A model generated the notes under the pieces. The model did no database searches, had not been told where the DNA came from, and worked only from the letters and a program-made list of their open reading frames with translations. From positions 4,898,001-4,962,000 of the forward strand of contig CM041108.1 of assembly GCA_023079485.1 (NCBI GenBank): 64,000 nt of DNA. Reading direction: 5' to 3'. Both the position numbers and the translations under genes were made by a program. Each line of letters opens with the position of its first letter. Positions within the stretch are counted from its first letter, which is position 1. This document shows, piece after piece, positions 1-11,438 of the stretch. Origin of the DNA: Archilochus colubris. Its lineage: Eukaryota; Chordata; Aves; Apodiformes; Trochilidae.

Positions 1-3000
1 GGGGTGACCATGGGTTGGCAATGCTGGCTGGAGCTTAAAAGAGCTGGGATGGAATGTTCTCATCCAGCAAAAAGCATGTGGCAACAGTATGGAAGCACTC
101 ACCAAGGAGAGCCCTCTCATGAAGCCATCCCACAGCAAGGCCCAGAACATCCCAGTCTCTAGAACAGAGCCAGGAGGAACAGCCCAACATCATTTCTCTC
201 ACCTCCACACCAGGCAGGTGTCCAAACCTGTTATCAGCAGCTTGAACACTGCTCAGAACACTGTGGCACACACCTGGGCAGCTGTCAGACTGTGCCCATC
301 TCTGCACCCACAGCTACAGTTTGGACACAACCCCTCAGAAATGATGGATGAGAACAAACCACCCTACATCCCATTCTTATTCCTGCTTCTTGGGTGCTGC
401 CTGACCCAGGCAGAACAAGCAGCAGCTCTCCAGGGAGGGAAATTGGCTCTGCCAGGGCTGGGCTGGTTTCACCACTGACCTTCTCCATCACTTGGAGGTC
501 CTGAGCTGGGTGCATACAGGGACTTGCTAAAGCCAGCAGATTTTTAGCAGCTCTCAGCCTCATGCTGCATGATGCCATCTGCTCTGATGGGATAAGGACA
601 TTTCCAGCCAAATCTTTCTCTGCACTGGGTTCTCTGGACTCTACCAGCTTCCTTTAAGTGAGTGGCACTGTCCCCCATCACCTGCAGCCTCTTCCTATTT
701 CTCTGCTCTGCTTTCTCCACTTGTTTTGCAATCCCCAAGGCCACAGATGTGTTTCAGACACCATTCCCCAGCCCCGTGTCAATAGCTCCAGGTGACACAC
801 ACAGTGCAAGTTAAAGCTTGCTGGCTGTTGACACAATGGTATCTTGTTGACACAAGAAAGGAAAAAAGAAAAAAAAGAAAAACAGAGCAGGACTATTCAA
901 AGGCTGATTCTGCATTATCTGGCTGTGACACATTCCTCCTCTCCACCCCCCTTTCAAAAAAATAAAAAAGAAAAAAATAGGGGGATTAAAGGGAAGTAGC
1001 TTGGGTCATATCTCCAACAGAACTGGCACAGAACTACCCAAAAGCTGGCAAACCATCAGTCCCTGCCAGGTGAGGTTCTGCCAGCCTACATAAACACCTG
1101 CTTTTACAAAAGTGATGATCACCCTGCTCTTACAAAAGCCACAAATAACTCCAGAAGTGGCCTACAGAGAAAAGAAAAAGTTCTTATTTTCAGGTTCTTA
1201 ACCAGTAGCACAGAGCAGTTGATCAGAAAGCTTTCCTTTCCAACCAACTGACAACTTTGTTTTGGTGCCACTTCAGACTCTTTGTCTGAAGACCTGAAGA
1301 AGCCTTTGTTATTTGCAGCTTATCCAAAAAACATGAGTATGGAGAAAGAAACTGTGCAAATCAAGGGGTATCCCACACACCCAGCACTGCTGAGGTTATC
1401 AAAGGGACTTTTCCCCTGAAACATTCATTTAAAAAATGATGGGTTAAGTGTGAACTAAGATGCTGCTCAAAAGCATGCAATCCATCCCAGCACAGAAGGT
1501 GAACACTGACCATAACACTGACCAGCTCTGAGCTTTAAGCTCTGAGCTTTTCTTGATGCACAAGCCAGGAACTGGCTGGTCTGACAGGGAAAAGTGCTTT
1601 CCATGAGCAGGGAGGCAGCAGCCTCCATCCCCTCCTGGATCCATCCAAAGGAAATCTGAGCATCCTGCTGGCTTCAGGGCAGGTCCCTAATGCAGAGCTT
1701 TGGGAAGCTGAACACAGATGTGCCCTTACACAGACCAAATCCTTCCTGGCTCAGTCCTGGGAAGCCTCTGCAAGGCTCACCCAGCAACTTGGAGTAACAT
1801 AACACAGCCTTGCCAGGGTGGAACTCTGAATGCAGCCACATCCATGCCTCCCCAGACAGACACTTCCCCAGATATTCTGGAGGTTGTGTTGTTTCCAGGC
1901 TGCTCTGCATTAAGCACCCAACAGCAGGCAGATCAAAGAATGAAGAGAGAAGCCACTCTACAGAACAACTCAGGGATTTTTTTTTTCATTTGTTGCAAAA
2001 AGACTTCTGTCACCTCACAGACATTTAGAGACAGCAAAAAGCTTTTATGTTTTCCTTACTGCACCACATGCCACACGATGATCATCTTCTTGCAGTTTTC
2101 TTGCAAGCAACCTCAAGAAACTGGTATTTTATTGAACATGTTGTCTTGACACACAGTATTAGCAGTCACCACTCAATTCCAGGGTTGTTGTAACATCCCT
2201 TCAAAGTAAGACAGCACATGCTTTTGCTGGCCTATGCCCAGATGCATTCAAATTTATGCAAACACATGCAAATTCATCTGCTTTTTTGTCAGAGGATGTT
2301 GGCAGGTTTGTGGATACAATGCAGTGAGAAGCAATAGCAGAACAGGAGAGAGGAGGGCTGAGAAACTGGAGATTTCTTCACTTCTCAAGAGCATTTGTGG
2401 AAGTCTGGTAAACAGTTGTTTAAACAGTTTAACTCTGCAAGACTGACAAGAAACCCTCATCCCATTGAGTCTGTGGGGGATCAAGGAAGTTACTTCAGTG
2501 ATTTAAGGTGTCTGCCCTTCAACTTATTGTTCAGTCTGGTTAGAAAAAAAAAAAAAAGAACAAAACAAAACACTGAGAAATCAGCGAACTAGAATTCAGG
2601 ATGTGTGCTGAAGATGAGACACCTTCTGTGGCAGGGCTATTAAACCATGGGTTTCACTCTCTTCAGGCATCTACTCCCAATCCTCTTGAGCCACTGGTGC
2701 CAGATGATTGCACAGCAATTCACAAATCATTTCACAGAAAGAATAATCCACTAAAACAACCCCTGAGAGGAGAGCACTTGCCACGTTGCCCTGTGACCCT
2801 GCTGTGTACAGGGGCACACGAGTCAAGGGTTTTTTCCCCTGTCCGTGCCCAAAAGCTGATGAAAACCTAAAGCTAAAGGAGCTTCTGCCTCCTGCCAGGC
2901 ATCAGCTCAGGTTATACTTTGCTGGAAACTTGGATTGAATCAGATGTCTCCAAGAGGAGCCACACAAAGCTGTACTTGCCATGTGCTTGCTCTTACAAGC

Positions 3001-3474
3001 CCCAGATTTCTGTATGGAGCTGGGTCAGGAGCTGCTTCAGCTTTCTTCCAGAAAGTGCCAAGAACTGGGGTAGCAGCAGCTTGCAGGAACTCTTGGAGCT
3101 CTTGGGTTCAGACATCTGTTCTTCACTCAGGTGAAATACATCCATAGGTGACTCCTCAGGCTGGTTTGTCCTCTCCCATCCAGTGTTGTCCCTCCCCCCA
3201 GCTTCCTGCATTTGCAGGAGGAACAGAGGTAACTGCACATCACACAGGATTCAGCATTTCAACCAGTACCTCTGGACAGGATCCCACAAAAGACCCATTT
3301 TAAGCACGTCTTAGAGCACTATTTCTCAGCCTTTTATAGCCAAACCACCAGCTTGGGTTCCATCACCACCCTGGGGTTCAGTGGCCACCAAACCAAAGGT
3401 TGGCTGCACATTTGCTTATTCCTGTAACAGCCATTTCCTTTGCTTCCCTCCTTGCTTGCAAGCAATGTCTGAGG
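1..3474. other. Downstream flank, no gene seen
   Basis: No exon with splice sites or recognisable protein similarity was found in this stretch. It holds short A-rich runs (about 851-885, 955-980 and 2543-2575) and one perfect octamer ATGCAAAT at 2266-2273. The open frames present are short and look random. It lies 3' of the minus-strand ankyrin exons. Confidence 0.6.
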
Positions 3475-3480
3475 TTTATT
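3475..3480 (-). terminator. Polyadenylation signal candidate for the ankyrin exons
   Basis: AATAAA on the minus strand, about 217 nt downstream of the stop codon at 3697. It is the first canonical hexamer I found beyond that stop. It would give a short 3' UTR for the transcript that ends in the ankyrin exons. This is a motif and position call only. Confidence 0.5.
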
Positions 3481-3696
3481 AGTCTTTTTTTTAACAAAAT
3501 AAAGTTCTCAACCATCTGAAAGCTCATCCTCTAGTATCTTATGTATTACTCATGGTCCACAGGCTGTTAAACACTGTCTTCCCACCTTGTTTAAAGACTT
3601 TAGGAGCAGGGACATGTTGGTTTGCCATCCTCAAGCTTGGAGGTCTTGGGCAATCAGCAAGCAGAAGTTGAAGCCATTTCAGGAACTGCAGACACC

Positions 3697-3768
3697 CTAG
3701 GACCTGGCATTTCGGTGACAGGAAACGAATGCAGATCCAACTTTCCCTTTTTTCAGCAGGTGCCTAAC
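3697..3768 (-). CDS. Ankyrin module, terminal exon (C-terminal tail)
   Basis: The acceptor is TTTTTCTTGGCAG. The exon encodes 23 residues beginning [11 protein letters not shown], then a stop. It joins in phase 0 to GDQ of the previous exon, giving [12 protein letters not shown]. This corresponds to the GEQIRRILKGK tail of IkB-zeta. Confidence 0.85.
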   Translation of the reverse strand, partial: VRHLLKKGKVGSAFVSCHRNARS

Positions 3769-6700
3769 CTGCCAAGAAAAATGGAGATGTTCATAAGTTA
3801 CCACCTGAAACTCTGCATGCCACCCCCCCAGTCCATCCCTACACTTACACACATGTAAATATGTAACCAAGCACACATATAAACTGAGCTCCAGGAGCCT
3901 TTCCATACCCAGAGGCATGAAACCCAATATTCCCTTGGGATTTTTTGCCATTATGGGAGAACTACAGGTTGCTTCTTCCCCATATGTTTTGGGAGTACCT
4001 CCCAGCACTTGCTCTGTGCTCCTTGATCACAGATTTACTGGAGTGGGGAACCCCCAAGCCTGCACCCCACATCCCCCATTTTGTCCTCACTGGCAAGGAC
4101 AGAAGCTCTGCTGTGCCCAGATGTGCCAGATGTGCAGAGGATGTACCTGATCCCCAGCTTTTCCAGGAGGAGCCATGTGGACTGGCTGATCGTTGTCGAA
4201 GTTTCGGATGCTGGGGTCTGCCCCGTGGTCAAGGAGCAACTGGATGATTTCTCTCTGGTTCTTCTCCTGAGGCAATGCAGCTGCCATGTGCAGAGCTGTG
4301 TTGCCATGTGCCTAATGCAGTGGAAGAAATAGAAAAAGATGAAAAAAACCCCACAAAAACAAACCCAACAAAAAACCCAACACAAGATAAATATCCTGAT
4401 AAGCTGTGCCAGTTACTCTGAATTGTCCTGGAAATGGAGACTTGTGAAATGAGAGCTGAAGGAGCCTCACACCATTGCTTCCAAGGAGAAGAGAGGGTAT
4501 CTTTGCTCTGTTTCCCCCATGTATGGCTGCTCATGCAGAAGAGCTGAGGACTGAGGTTTTTCTTGCTGATAGAGCACTACAAACCAGGGGGTTTTGATGC
4601 TTTGGGCACAGCTAACAAAGAGTCAGCAACACTCCTGATCATTCTGCAACTCCCTGTGCCCTCACTAAGCACAGACCCCAGGAGATGTTTGAAAAAGAGA
4701 AGGATAAAGGCAAGGTAACATGCAGAAGAAACAAAAGGAATGATTTCATTGGAAAACACTGAAGTCAGTCTAAGGGACACAAACCCCATTAAGCTGTGCT
4801 TCCCATCACACCTGAGCTATGCAAGGATCAACAACAGCAGACCTGCTTTGGCTCTGCACATCTTCACCACCTCTTTCTCCATCACCTGCAAGTGCAGAAA
4901 AGCTGCAGGGAGACCTTGGCACAAGTGGAAGCCATGCTCAGGAGGGGTGGGTTATGGCTCAGACAGATCTTTGGGATATCAGGAATCTTTGAGCCCTCCC
5001 TGGTCACCAAACTCCTAGCACTGAAAAGAGGTTTTTGGAAAGTGTCCCAGTGGTCCAGCTGAGCCAGAAACCCAGCAGCCTCTGGCTCTGAGTGACTTTA
5101 TGAACCAAATCCTGCTGAGGGGGCCTTGGCTCACAAAATAAATGATGCCAGGCTGCAAACCTGGCCCCTTCCCCGAGGCAGAGCTTTGTCTTTATTCTCA
5201 TGGCAGAGTCCTGAGGTCAGGAGCTACTTTAAGGATGTATTGACTCCAGGTTTTCCTGGATGTGGTTTGCCCAGGAAGGATGCACAGAACCTGCTGGGAA
5301 TCCACCGGGGGGCGCCGGACGGAGCCGCAAAGCTCCGGTCCCGCCAGACCGTGTCCGAATCCCTGCCCCTGCCCAGCCAGCTGTGACTGCAAACGCTGTT
5401 AAATGAGAAAAACCTGACCGGCAAATGCACGAAGCAAGGTATTTTTAGTGTGCCAGAAGTCTCACTGAGGCAGCTGTGCATTTTTAATTTTTATTTATTT
5501 TTTTTTTTCCACTCAGAAACGAGCACCCATTTATCCCCAGCACGGGATGGTTGGGTACAAACTGCAGTGTGTGTCCCTCCTGCAATTGCTGAAAGGCAGA
5601 AATATGATTTTCAGGTCTTATTGACCACTGAGTCACATAAGGGACATCGAAGCACTAAACAAAACTTGAAAATCTTAACAGCTATTCTCAGACAAGGCTT
5701 TTTTTCTTTTTTTTTACAAGCCCTGAACAAGCTGATCCTTGTCAATTTTATCATCCCAGAGAGACAAGTAACAAGCTCTTTATAGGACTTCTCATTAAAA
5801 AGGAAACATCTGCATTTGTTTGCTGCATCTTTATGGCAGAGCACTTGATAAAACCTCCAAATCCAGGCATGGGGCTAAGAAAACACAGCACTCAGACAGT
5901 GTCTTGAATCTCCCCTTGGCTCTAACAGGGCCCACGGTTCAGAACAGCAGGATGTGGAATCCTCCAGGTGAAAAACACCTCAAAGGCCTCAGTGTTTTTC
6001 CACTGACTTTATAGATTTCCCAAATCCACAAAGAAATGGGTTTGGAATGAGGCAATCAGAGTAAGCAGTGAGCCAGAGAAGCCAAACCATGGGCTGTAGT
6101 GTCCCTGATTTCTTGTCATCTTCATGCTTGGAAGAGCTAAAAGGCAGGATGGGTGTCAGACAAGTTTGCCATCATATTCTCACTGTCCCAGACAGCTCAC
6201 AACAAAACTGAAGACTCCAGGTGATCTTATCAAGAGTGGGAAGCTCTCACAGGGCTGTGATCAAGAGACACAACTGCAGACTCCAGGGACAAGCTAGCAC
6301 CTGCCCCATGGGTCTTAAAAGATACAGAAAGAATGTAGTGAAAAGGCAGCATAAGGCTCTCCACTGTGAAGAAAGACAGACACTTGGTGTTATTACCCAC
6401 AAATGGAAAGCAAAACAATGTTTCTCCCAGTTCCACATAATTCTGCAGTGGAAAAAACAAAAACAAATTAAAAATAAAATGATGTTGCCCAGCATCTGCT
6501 CCCCAGGTGGGCAACTGAGTTGGCAGAATACATTTAGCTCCTTCCTGATGAACACAAACACGTGGATGGTCTGGGGGGCTGAAATTAAAAGCTGATGCTC
6601 TGACCCTCTCAGAACAGGGAGCAGCAGCCTTGTCCTTCCCTCCTTCTCTCCTTTCCTGCAGAAGCCCCCAAAATCCCCCACTTGAGAGGCAGCTGGTGCA

Positions 6701-9700
6701 GGGCCTGAGCTCAGGGTGATGGTGCAGATTAATGTCTCAGCTGAGGCAGAGGAATGTCAGGATTTTTGTTTAGGAGGCTGGGTGAAGCTGATACCTCTGC
6801 AAGATAGTGTCACTGCTTGGTATCTGCCCAGAGGTGAAGTATGGGGCAGCAAGGGGCTGGATAACACAACAGCAGCACTGGGAAGGTTTCTGGCTTGCTT
6901 TATACACCCTGGCAATGGCTGTGCCCCCAGAAACCAGCAAAAACACAGCCAGAAGACCTGCAAACAACATTTAAGGCACTCACCAACGCCTTTAAATGAA
7001 GTGGGAGCTCTAAATGAGGAGGATGGAATGTTTGGCAGGAGAGATTACTTGACACAGGGCTGCCCTAAGCAGCTGGAAAATGTGGTTTCAGGTTAGGGAA
7101 AAAAAAAAAAAAAGCTTCAGATTCATAAGCTGTTGCTCTTTCCCTTTAGATATCTGTTGGAATGGAATAACTGGTTTCTGGAAGAGCCCACAGATCTCCC
7201 AACACCTCTGTCTGCTCTGCAGCACAGCTCGTGGCATCTCCTCTGCACATAAATCCTCCCCGTGCATGGCCTGGACTCACCTTGCTGTTCACAAAGTCCT
7301 TGGACTTGAAAGCATTCAGCTCCAAGAAGTATCTGAGCAGGGAGATATTTCCATCCTGGACTGTATAATGAAGGACTGTTTTGTTGCTTTTCACATCCTA
7401 TTTAAAAAAAAAAAAAACAACAAACAGAAAAATCAAACAAAATAAGAGATGTTCTGCTGAACAACCTGAAAATATTCCCTTAATACATCCATGGAAAGAA
7501 TCATAGAATCATAGAATGGGCTGGGTTGGAAGGGACCTCAGAGCTCATCAAGTCCAACCCTTGATCCACTCCCCCCGTGGTTCCCAGCCCATGGCACTCA
7601 GTGCCACATCCAGGCTCTTTGGAAAGATCTCCAGACACGGAGAATCCACTACTTCCCTGGGCAGCCCATTCCAATGCCTGATCACCCTCTCCAGAAAGAA
7701 ATTCTTTCTCATCTCCAACCTAAACCTCCCCTGGCACAACTTGAGACCCTGCCCTCTTGTCTTACCATAGAATCATAGAATAGGCTGGGTTGGAAGGGAC
7801 CTCAGAGATCATCAGTCCAACCCTCTCAGTCTTGCTGAGAGTTGCCTGGGAAAAGAGCCCAACCCCCCCCTGGCTCCAACCTCCTTTCAGGGAGCTGCAG
7901 AGAGTGAAAAGTCCCAAAGGCAGCAATTAACTCTGCAACCAAGCATGTGAAAGGGAAACTGGCTTCATCCTTCTGTCAGCACTTAATTCCTTCTCCAATT
8001 CTCCCTCTGGAGCACAGCACAAGAGCCCAACAAACCCCCTGTGGATATCCCTGTGGATATCTGAGCCCATCCCTTACCCGGCTGTAGATGGAGGCTCCTG
8101 TCTGCACCAGGAGGTGGATGCAGGACTCCAGCTCTTCCCTCTGGTGCTGCAGGTCTTCCTGCTGCTCCTCTGTCAGCATCTGGAACCCTTGCTCCCTGAG
8201 CAGGGCATTGTGAGCCAGCACAGCACAGTGCAGAGGGGTATGTCCTGCAAAACCAAGGGTGGGAGGGAGAGAACACCAGTCCCAGGGAAGATCCTGATGC
8301 ACAGAGAGGCAGTGAGGGCTGAGAGCTTGTGTGTCCCTGATGGAGCAGCAGTATGAAACACCAGCTGGCAGCAAAGTCTGCTGGCTTTTTTGGTTTTTCA
8401 AATTGGTTGGAAATAGAAGTGCTGACTCCTGGTCTGACCTTTGCTGTCAGAGTGGTTCCAAAGAACCACTATCACCATACTATTAGTATTAGTATGGTGA
8501 TACTATCACCATAGTATCACAATACTATTAGTATGGTGATAGGCACTTTAGAAATATAAATATAAATATAAATATAAATATAAATATAAATATAAATATA
8601 AATATAAATATAAATATAAATATAAATATAAATATAAAGTCCCTGCTCCTGTCCTCTGCTCCCTTCCCCACTTCAGAAGTACCACAGTGGTTGTATAGAA
8701 CCTCCATGGGGCACCCCAGCATCTGTTCAGTTCCAAAAGTGCAGTGAATCCCCACTGAATTATCAGAACCACTGAATTATTGGAACCACTGAATTATCAG
8801 AACCACTGAACCACTGAATCCTGTGGTGTGTGAAGCAGCACTGCTCCCCCAGGCAGCTTCTGAGGCCACCATGGGCTCCTGGCACAGCACCAGACACCAG
8901 GGAGCATCAGTCAATGAAACAGCCAAGAGACTTTTTTTGAGTTCTAGGATACCACTATAAAAATATTTCTACAGTTTTACCTTCAAAATCCTTCATTTCT
9001 AAGTCAAGAGGGAAACCTAGTGACAGTATAACCTAGGAGCAAGAGAGAAACAGAAAACATTAGTTCAGCAGAATACTGTCCCAGCCAAAATCAGTCAGAA
9101 CCAACAACATTTAAACCCATCCAGGCAGGTAATTCTCATTTAACTACAGACTAAGCTCTGATTTGACTCTGCACTGCAGTGATGTGAATCTATTTCCCCA
9201 CAGGGACACCCAGGGTTACCCAAGATGATCATGTTCCCTGGTTTCCCAAACCCCACCTAACTACAGCATACTACTAGATTTTCAGTTCAGAACAGCAAAA
9301 TGAAGGCAATTCCCCAACCTGAGTGTCCTAGCATCCTCACTGTCACCCTGGAGCAAAGGCACCAGTAACACCAGTAACACCAGTCCTTATTTATTCCAAG
9401 TTACTCTTGACAGGAGAGCTGGGATCTGCAGGAAGGACTTTTTCCCCCTCCTAAAGCCATTTCCCCTGTAACAAGGAGCATCTGGAGAGCTAAAACAGGG
9501 ACAGGCTGGGAAGTCTCTTCCTCACACAATGGGACTTCAGTCAATCTGCAGTGCTTACTGACACCTTAACTGATTAGACACTTATTTAATTGGGACTTCA
9601 CTGTGGGTTCATCTCAATCCAGAGGAGTTTTCCTACCTGGAGAACTTGGGCATAGCCATAAGTTGCAGCAAGATGTAAAGCTGAGTGCCCTTTGTTGTCC

Positions 9701-10536
9701 ACAGCATTGACATCTGCTCCTGCCTGGATCAGGTCCCAGACAATTGCTGCCTGCCTGGCAGTGACAGCCACCAGCAGAGGAGTCTGGAAACAGCAGCACA
9801 GGGGATAAAATGTGAGAGTCCAGCCAGCATAAAGTGAGGAACAGGGAAAGACAGTCCGGATCTAGAATCCCAAGGGAAAAAAAGGACACTTTATATCACA
9901 AAACTTGGTATTAAGCCATGCATTTGGTACAAGAATTTCCTTGTTACATCTGTATAATTTGAGTTATATGTCTCAATTTCATCCCTGGAATCCCAAGGAG
10001 TCTGGTTCATAAAAAAAACAACCTCACAGAGCAGATTTTGAATCCTACATATTGGGACTCCTGGTGTCAGGAGACAGGGACATTTCCCAGCTCCTGCTGA
10101 ACACCCCCTGGTGTCCTTTGGCTCTAATCAGGATGACAGCTCCAATCCAGCATTTCTGGGACACTGCACATCAGGTGCAGCACTCGTGCACATAAAACCT
10201 TCAGCCTCAGAGACTACTGCAACCACACACCTATTTTTCCAAACCCAGAAAAAGCTCCTTCTCATTCCACTGATCTTAGGGTCCTGCACCCAAGCGAGGC
10301 ACAGCCATACCCAAGGCCTCCTTTGCAGCAACAGAAAGACAGAGCTGGATTCCCTGGCTTGCTCTCAGTCATGGAAAGCCCCTGCCCATCCCAACCACCC
10401 CTGTCTGGAGGAGAAAGTGGCTGGGGTTACCTTTCCTCTGTGTTCCTTGGCATCCAGTCTCCGCAGCACTTTCATGCGCTCTGCAGCTGCCAGTGCATAG
10501 GCCCTCATACCTTTAGCTGCATAAAGATGTAGAATT
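3697..10536 (-). CDS. IkB-zeta-type ankyrin module, candidate 3' half of POU2AF1
   Basis: Seven exons: 10536-10431, 9783-9637, 9032-8981, 8244-8078, 7397-7281, 4311-4147 and 3768-3697. All are bounded by AG/GT and join in one open frame of about 275 codons. The product matches the ankyrin domain and C-terminal tail of nuclear IkB-zeta (NFKBIZ). Visible hallmarks are [26 protein letters not shown], the GADPSIRN...QPVH stretch and the tail [12 protein letters not shown]. Family knowledge: atypical nuclear IkBs bind NF-kB p50/p52 dimers and regulate transcription. The first exon begins in phase 2 with no initiator. It follows POU2AF1 and joins in frame to a donor inside the last POU2AF1 coding exon. 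I therefore infer that it forms the C-terminal half of an OCA-ankyrin protein (residues about 245-519). It could instead use a separate 5' exon that I did not see. It does not look like a pseudogene, since there is no stop or frameshift in any exon. Confidence 0.9.
4147..4311 (-). CDS. Ankyrin module exon, last repeat
   Basis: 165 nt (55 codons), phase 0 to phase 0, acceptor ATTAG and donor GTACAT. It contains [27 protein letters not shown] and the [14 protein letters not shown] segment. These are the final ankyrin repeat and linker of the IkB-zeta family. Confidence 0.92.
4312..7280. other. Intron with a short CpG-dense patch
   Basis: Lies between two ankyrin exons on the minus strand. No further exon was recognised. 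The notable content is a GC- and CpG-dense patch near 5303-5365, and T-rich or A-rich runs near 5490-5510, 5698-5715 and 7098-7114. Confidence 0.6.
5303..5365. promoter_or_regulatory. Isolated CpG-dense patch
   Basis: About ten CpG dinucleotides fall within roughly 65 bases, while the surrounding several kilobases contain few. It could be a small unmethylated regulatory element, an alternative first exon, or a remnant of inserted sequence. No open frame across it is recognisable. Confidence 0.3.
7281..7397 (-). CDS. Ankyrin module exon, penultimate repeat
   Basis: 117 nt (39 codons), phase 0 to phase 0, acceptor TTTAAATAG and donor GTGAGT. It encodes [16 protein letters not shown] then [11 protein letters not shown] and DFVNSK. 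This corresponds to DRKSGRTALH...LELIRLFLELP...FVNAK in IkB-zeta. The matching exon of the right-hand gene is 111 nt and more diverged. Confidence 0.92.
7499..7904 (-). mobile_element. CR1 LINE fragment, minus orientation
   Basis: The plus strand opens with the reverse complement of the CR1 3' end (TCATAGAATCATAGAATGGG) and continues into CR1 3' sequence. It is nearly identical to the copy at 40.66-41.35 kb. It is interrupted at 7764-7828 by a second CR1 tail. It sits in the intron between ankyrin exons, antisense to the window and in the same orientation as the gene. Confidence 0.93.
7764..7828 (-). mobile_element. Short CR1 3' end nested inside another CR1
   Basis: A second CR1 terminus (CATAGAATCATAGAATAGGC...) splits the outer CR1 copy. 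The pentamer GTCTT occurs on both sides (7759-7763 and 7829-7833) and occurs once at that point in the copy at 41.07 kb. This is consistent with a 5 bp target duplication. Confidence 0.8.
8078..8244 (-). CDS. Ankyrin module exon with family-specific helical insert
   Basis: 167 nt, phase 1 to phase 0, acceptor TTGGTTTTGCAG and donor GTAAGG. It encodes [16 protein letters not shown], a charged Gln/Glu-rich insert, then [16 protein letters not shown]. IkB-zeta has the same layout (TPLHCAVIAHNAV, insert, IKCLIQMGAAV). The right-hand gene has an exon of identical length and phase at 53899-54065. Confidence 0.95.
8469..8542. repeat. Imperfect palindromes built on CTATCACCATACTA
   Basis: CTATCACCATACTA at 8469-8482 is answered by TAGTATGGTGATA from about 8490. 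A second such pair ends in TAGTATGGTGATAG at 8529-8542. The whole could fold into hairpins or a cruciform. It lies in an intron, beside a hexamer microsatellite. Confidence 0.8.
8552..8638. repeat. (TATAAA)n microsatellite
   Basis: About 14 near-perfect copies of a 6-base unit, AT-only. Open frames read from it (Phe-Ile or Leu-Tyr repeats on the minus strand) are artefacts. Confidence 0.97.
8751..8820. repeat. Short tandem repeat, about 17-base unit
   Basis: Three to four copies of a unit like CCACTGAATTATCAGAA, the last one truncated to CCACTGAA. Intronic. Confidence 0.85.
8981..9032 (-). CDS. Ankyrin module short linker exon
   Basis: 52 nt, phase 0 to phase 1, acceptor GCTCCTAG and donor GTAAAA. 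It encodes [17 protein letters not shown] plus the first base of Gly. It is equivalent to the 61 nt exon at 53605-53665 of the right-hand gene (same phases, three codons shorter). Confidence 0.85.
9637..9783 (-). CDS. Ankyrin module exon, repeats 1-2
   Basis: 147 nt (49 codons), phase 0, acceptor CTGTTTCCAG and donor GTAGG. It encodes [18 protein letters not shown], then [19 protein letters not shown] and YGYAQVLQ. The canonical ankyrin TPL-type and SALHLAA motifs are visible. The paralogous exon at 53267-53413 is also 147 nt. Confidence 0.95.
10431..10536 (-). CDS. First ankyrin exon, the splice partner of POU2AF1
   Basis: 106 nt beginning in phase 2, acceptor TTATTTACTGTCTTAG and donor GTAACC. 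It encodes [20 protein letters not shown], then [15 protein letters not shown]. This matches IkB-zeta TFLHIAVAQGRRALSYVLAR...LDIKEHNGQ. The upstream POU2AF1 donor after EDND-AC supplies the missing two bases, giving [14 protein letters not shown]. The paralogous exon at 52927-53032 is also 106 nt in phase 2. Confidence 0.92.
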
Positions 10537-11099
10537 CTAAGACAGTAAATAAAGACACTGATCACTGCTTGGCCACGAACCCCCCCTTGGGAGAAAACAG
10601 TTTTACACAGCCATTTGGAGGGATTTATACCCCGTGTTCCACAGAACTATGCCACAAGCCCTAAGGGACTTGACCTCGAAAGCATCCACTCCCATGGAAA
10701 GAGCTTCCCCCCCTCAAAATACCTCCAGCTTTCAAGGGCCCTCAGCACTCCTGAGCTCTGACAGGATTTCTCCCTTCCACTTCAGCACTTGCTTTCAGGT
10801 GAGATGCACCCCTGTGCTGGGAGGTATCCAACTCCTCTACAAATCCTGGTGCTGGGGCCCAGAGCACGATGCTGTAACCCCCACTTGTTGGGGTGATATG
10901 GCCCTGGATGCACTGGTGATGCCTCAGCACCCAGGGGAGCAAAGCCCCTTCTAAAGGGTGTCTTGGTAAGCAGTTTGCTAAGCTCTCCTTCTTTGCCAAA
11001 ACTACCACTGAGAGGGACAAAGTCCTTTTCTGGAGCATAAACCAAAGAGGTGTCACAACTCACAGCAGTTTTGGATCTGCTGGTGACATAAAATCAGAA

Positions 11100-11225
11100 T
11101 TTCTCAGTCTGGAAAAAACCTTCAGGATCACTGAGTCCAACCTCATCCTGACCCCATCACCCTATTTCTGATAAACCCATCACTAAACCATGGCCCCAAG
11201 CACCACATGGCCCTTAGCAAAGGGG
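11100..11225 (-). mobile_element. Old CR1 fragment, minus orientation
   Basis: Diverged CR1-like sequence: the GAGTCCAACCTCATCCTGACC type, followed by CATCACTAAACCATGGCCCCAAGCACCACATGG. No terminal octamer repeat remains. Confidence 0.6.
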
Positions 11226-11370
11226 TGAACCCTTCACTTGCTTGCCCAGCTCTCTGGCTGGAGCTAAGGAGGATTTCAGAGCCCTTGGCCACTTCCATTC
11301 CCTCAGATCCTGCTGGGAAGGGTGCTGTGCACACAGAGGTAGCTTTACAATTCCAGAACACCCTGATCTG

Positions 11371-11438
11371 CTGGGAGGTTGGAACTGGATGATCTTAAAG
11401 GTCCCTTCCAACCCTGAAAATTCCATGATTCTCTGATC
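11371..11438 (+). mobile_element. CR1 3'-end fragment, plus orientation
   Basis: GAGGTTGGAACTGGATGATC, then AAAGGTCCCTTCCAACCCTG and CCATGATTCTCTGAT. This is the usual CR1 3' terminus with some decay. Confidence 0.75.

Noticed and set aside
8528..8772. Open frames with Phe-Ile or Leu-Tyr repeats
   Set aside because: They are translations of the (TATAAA)n microsatellite.
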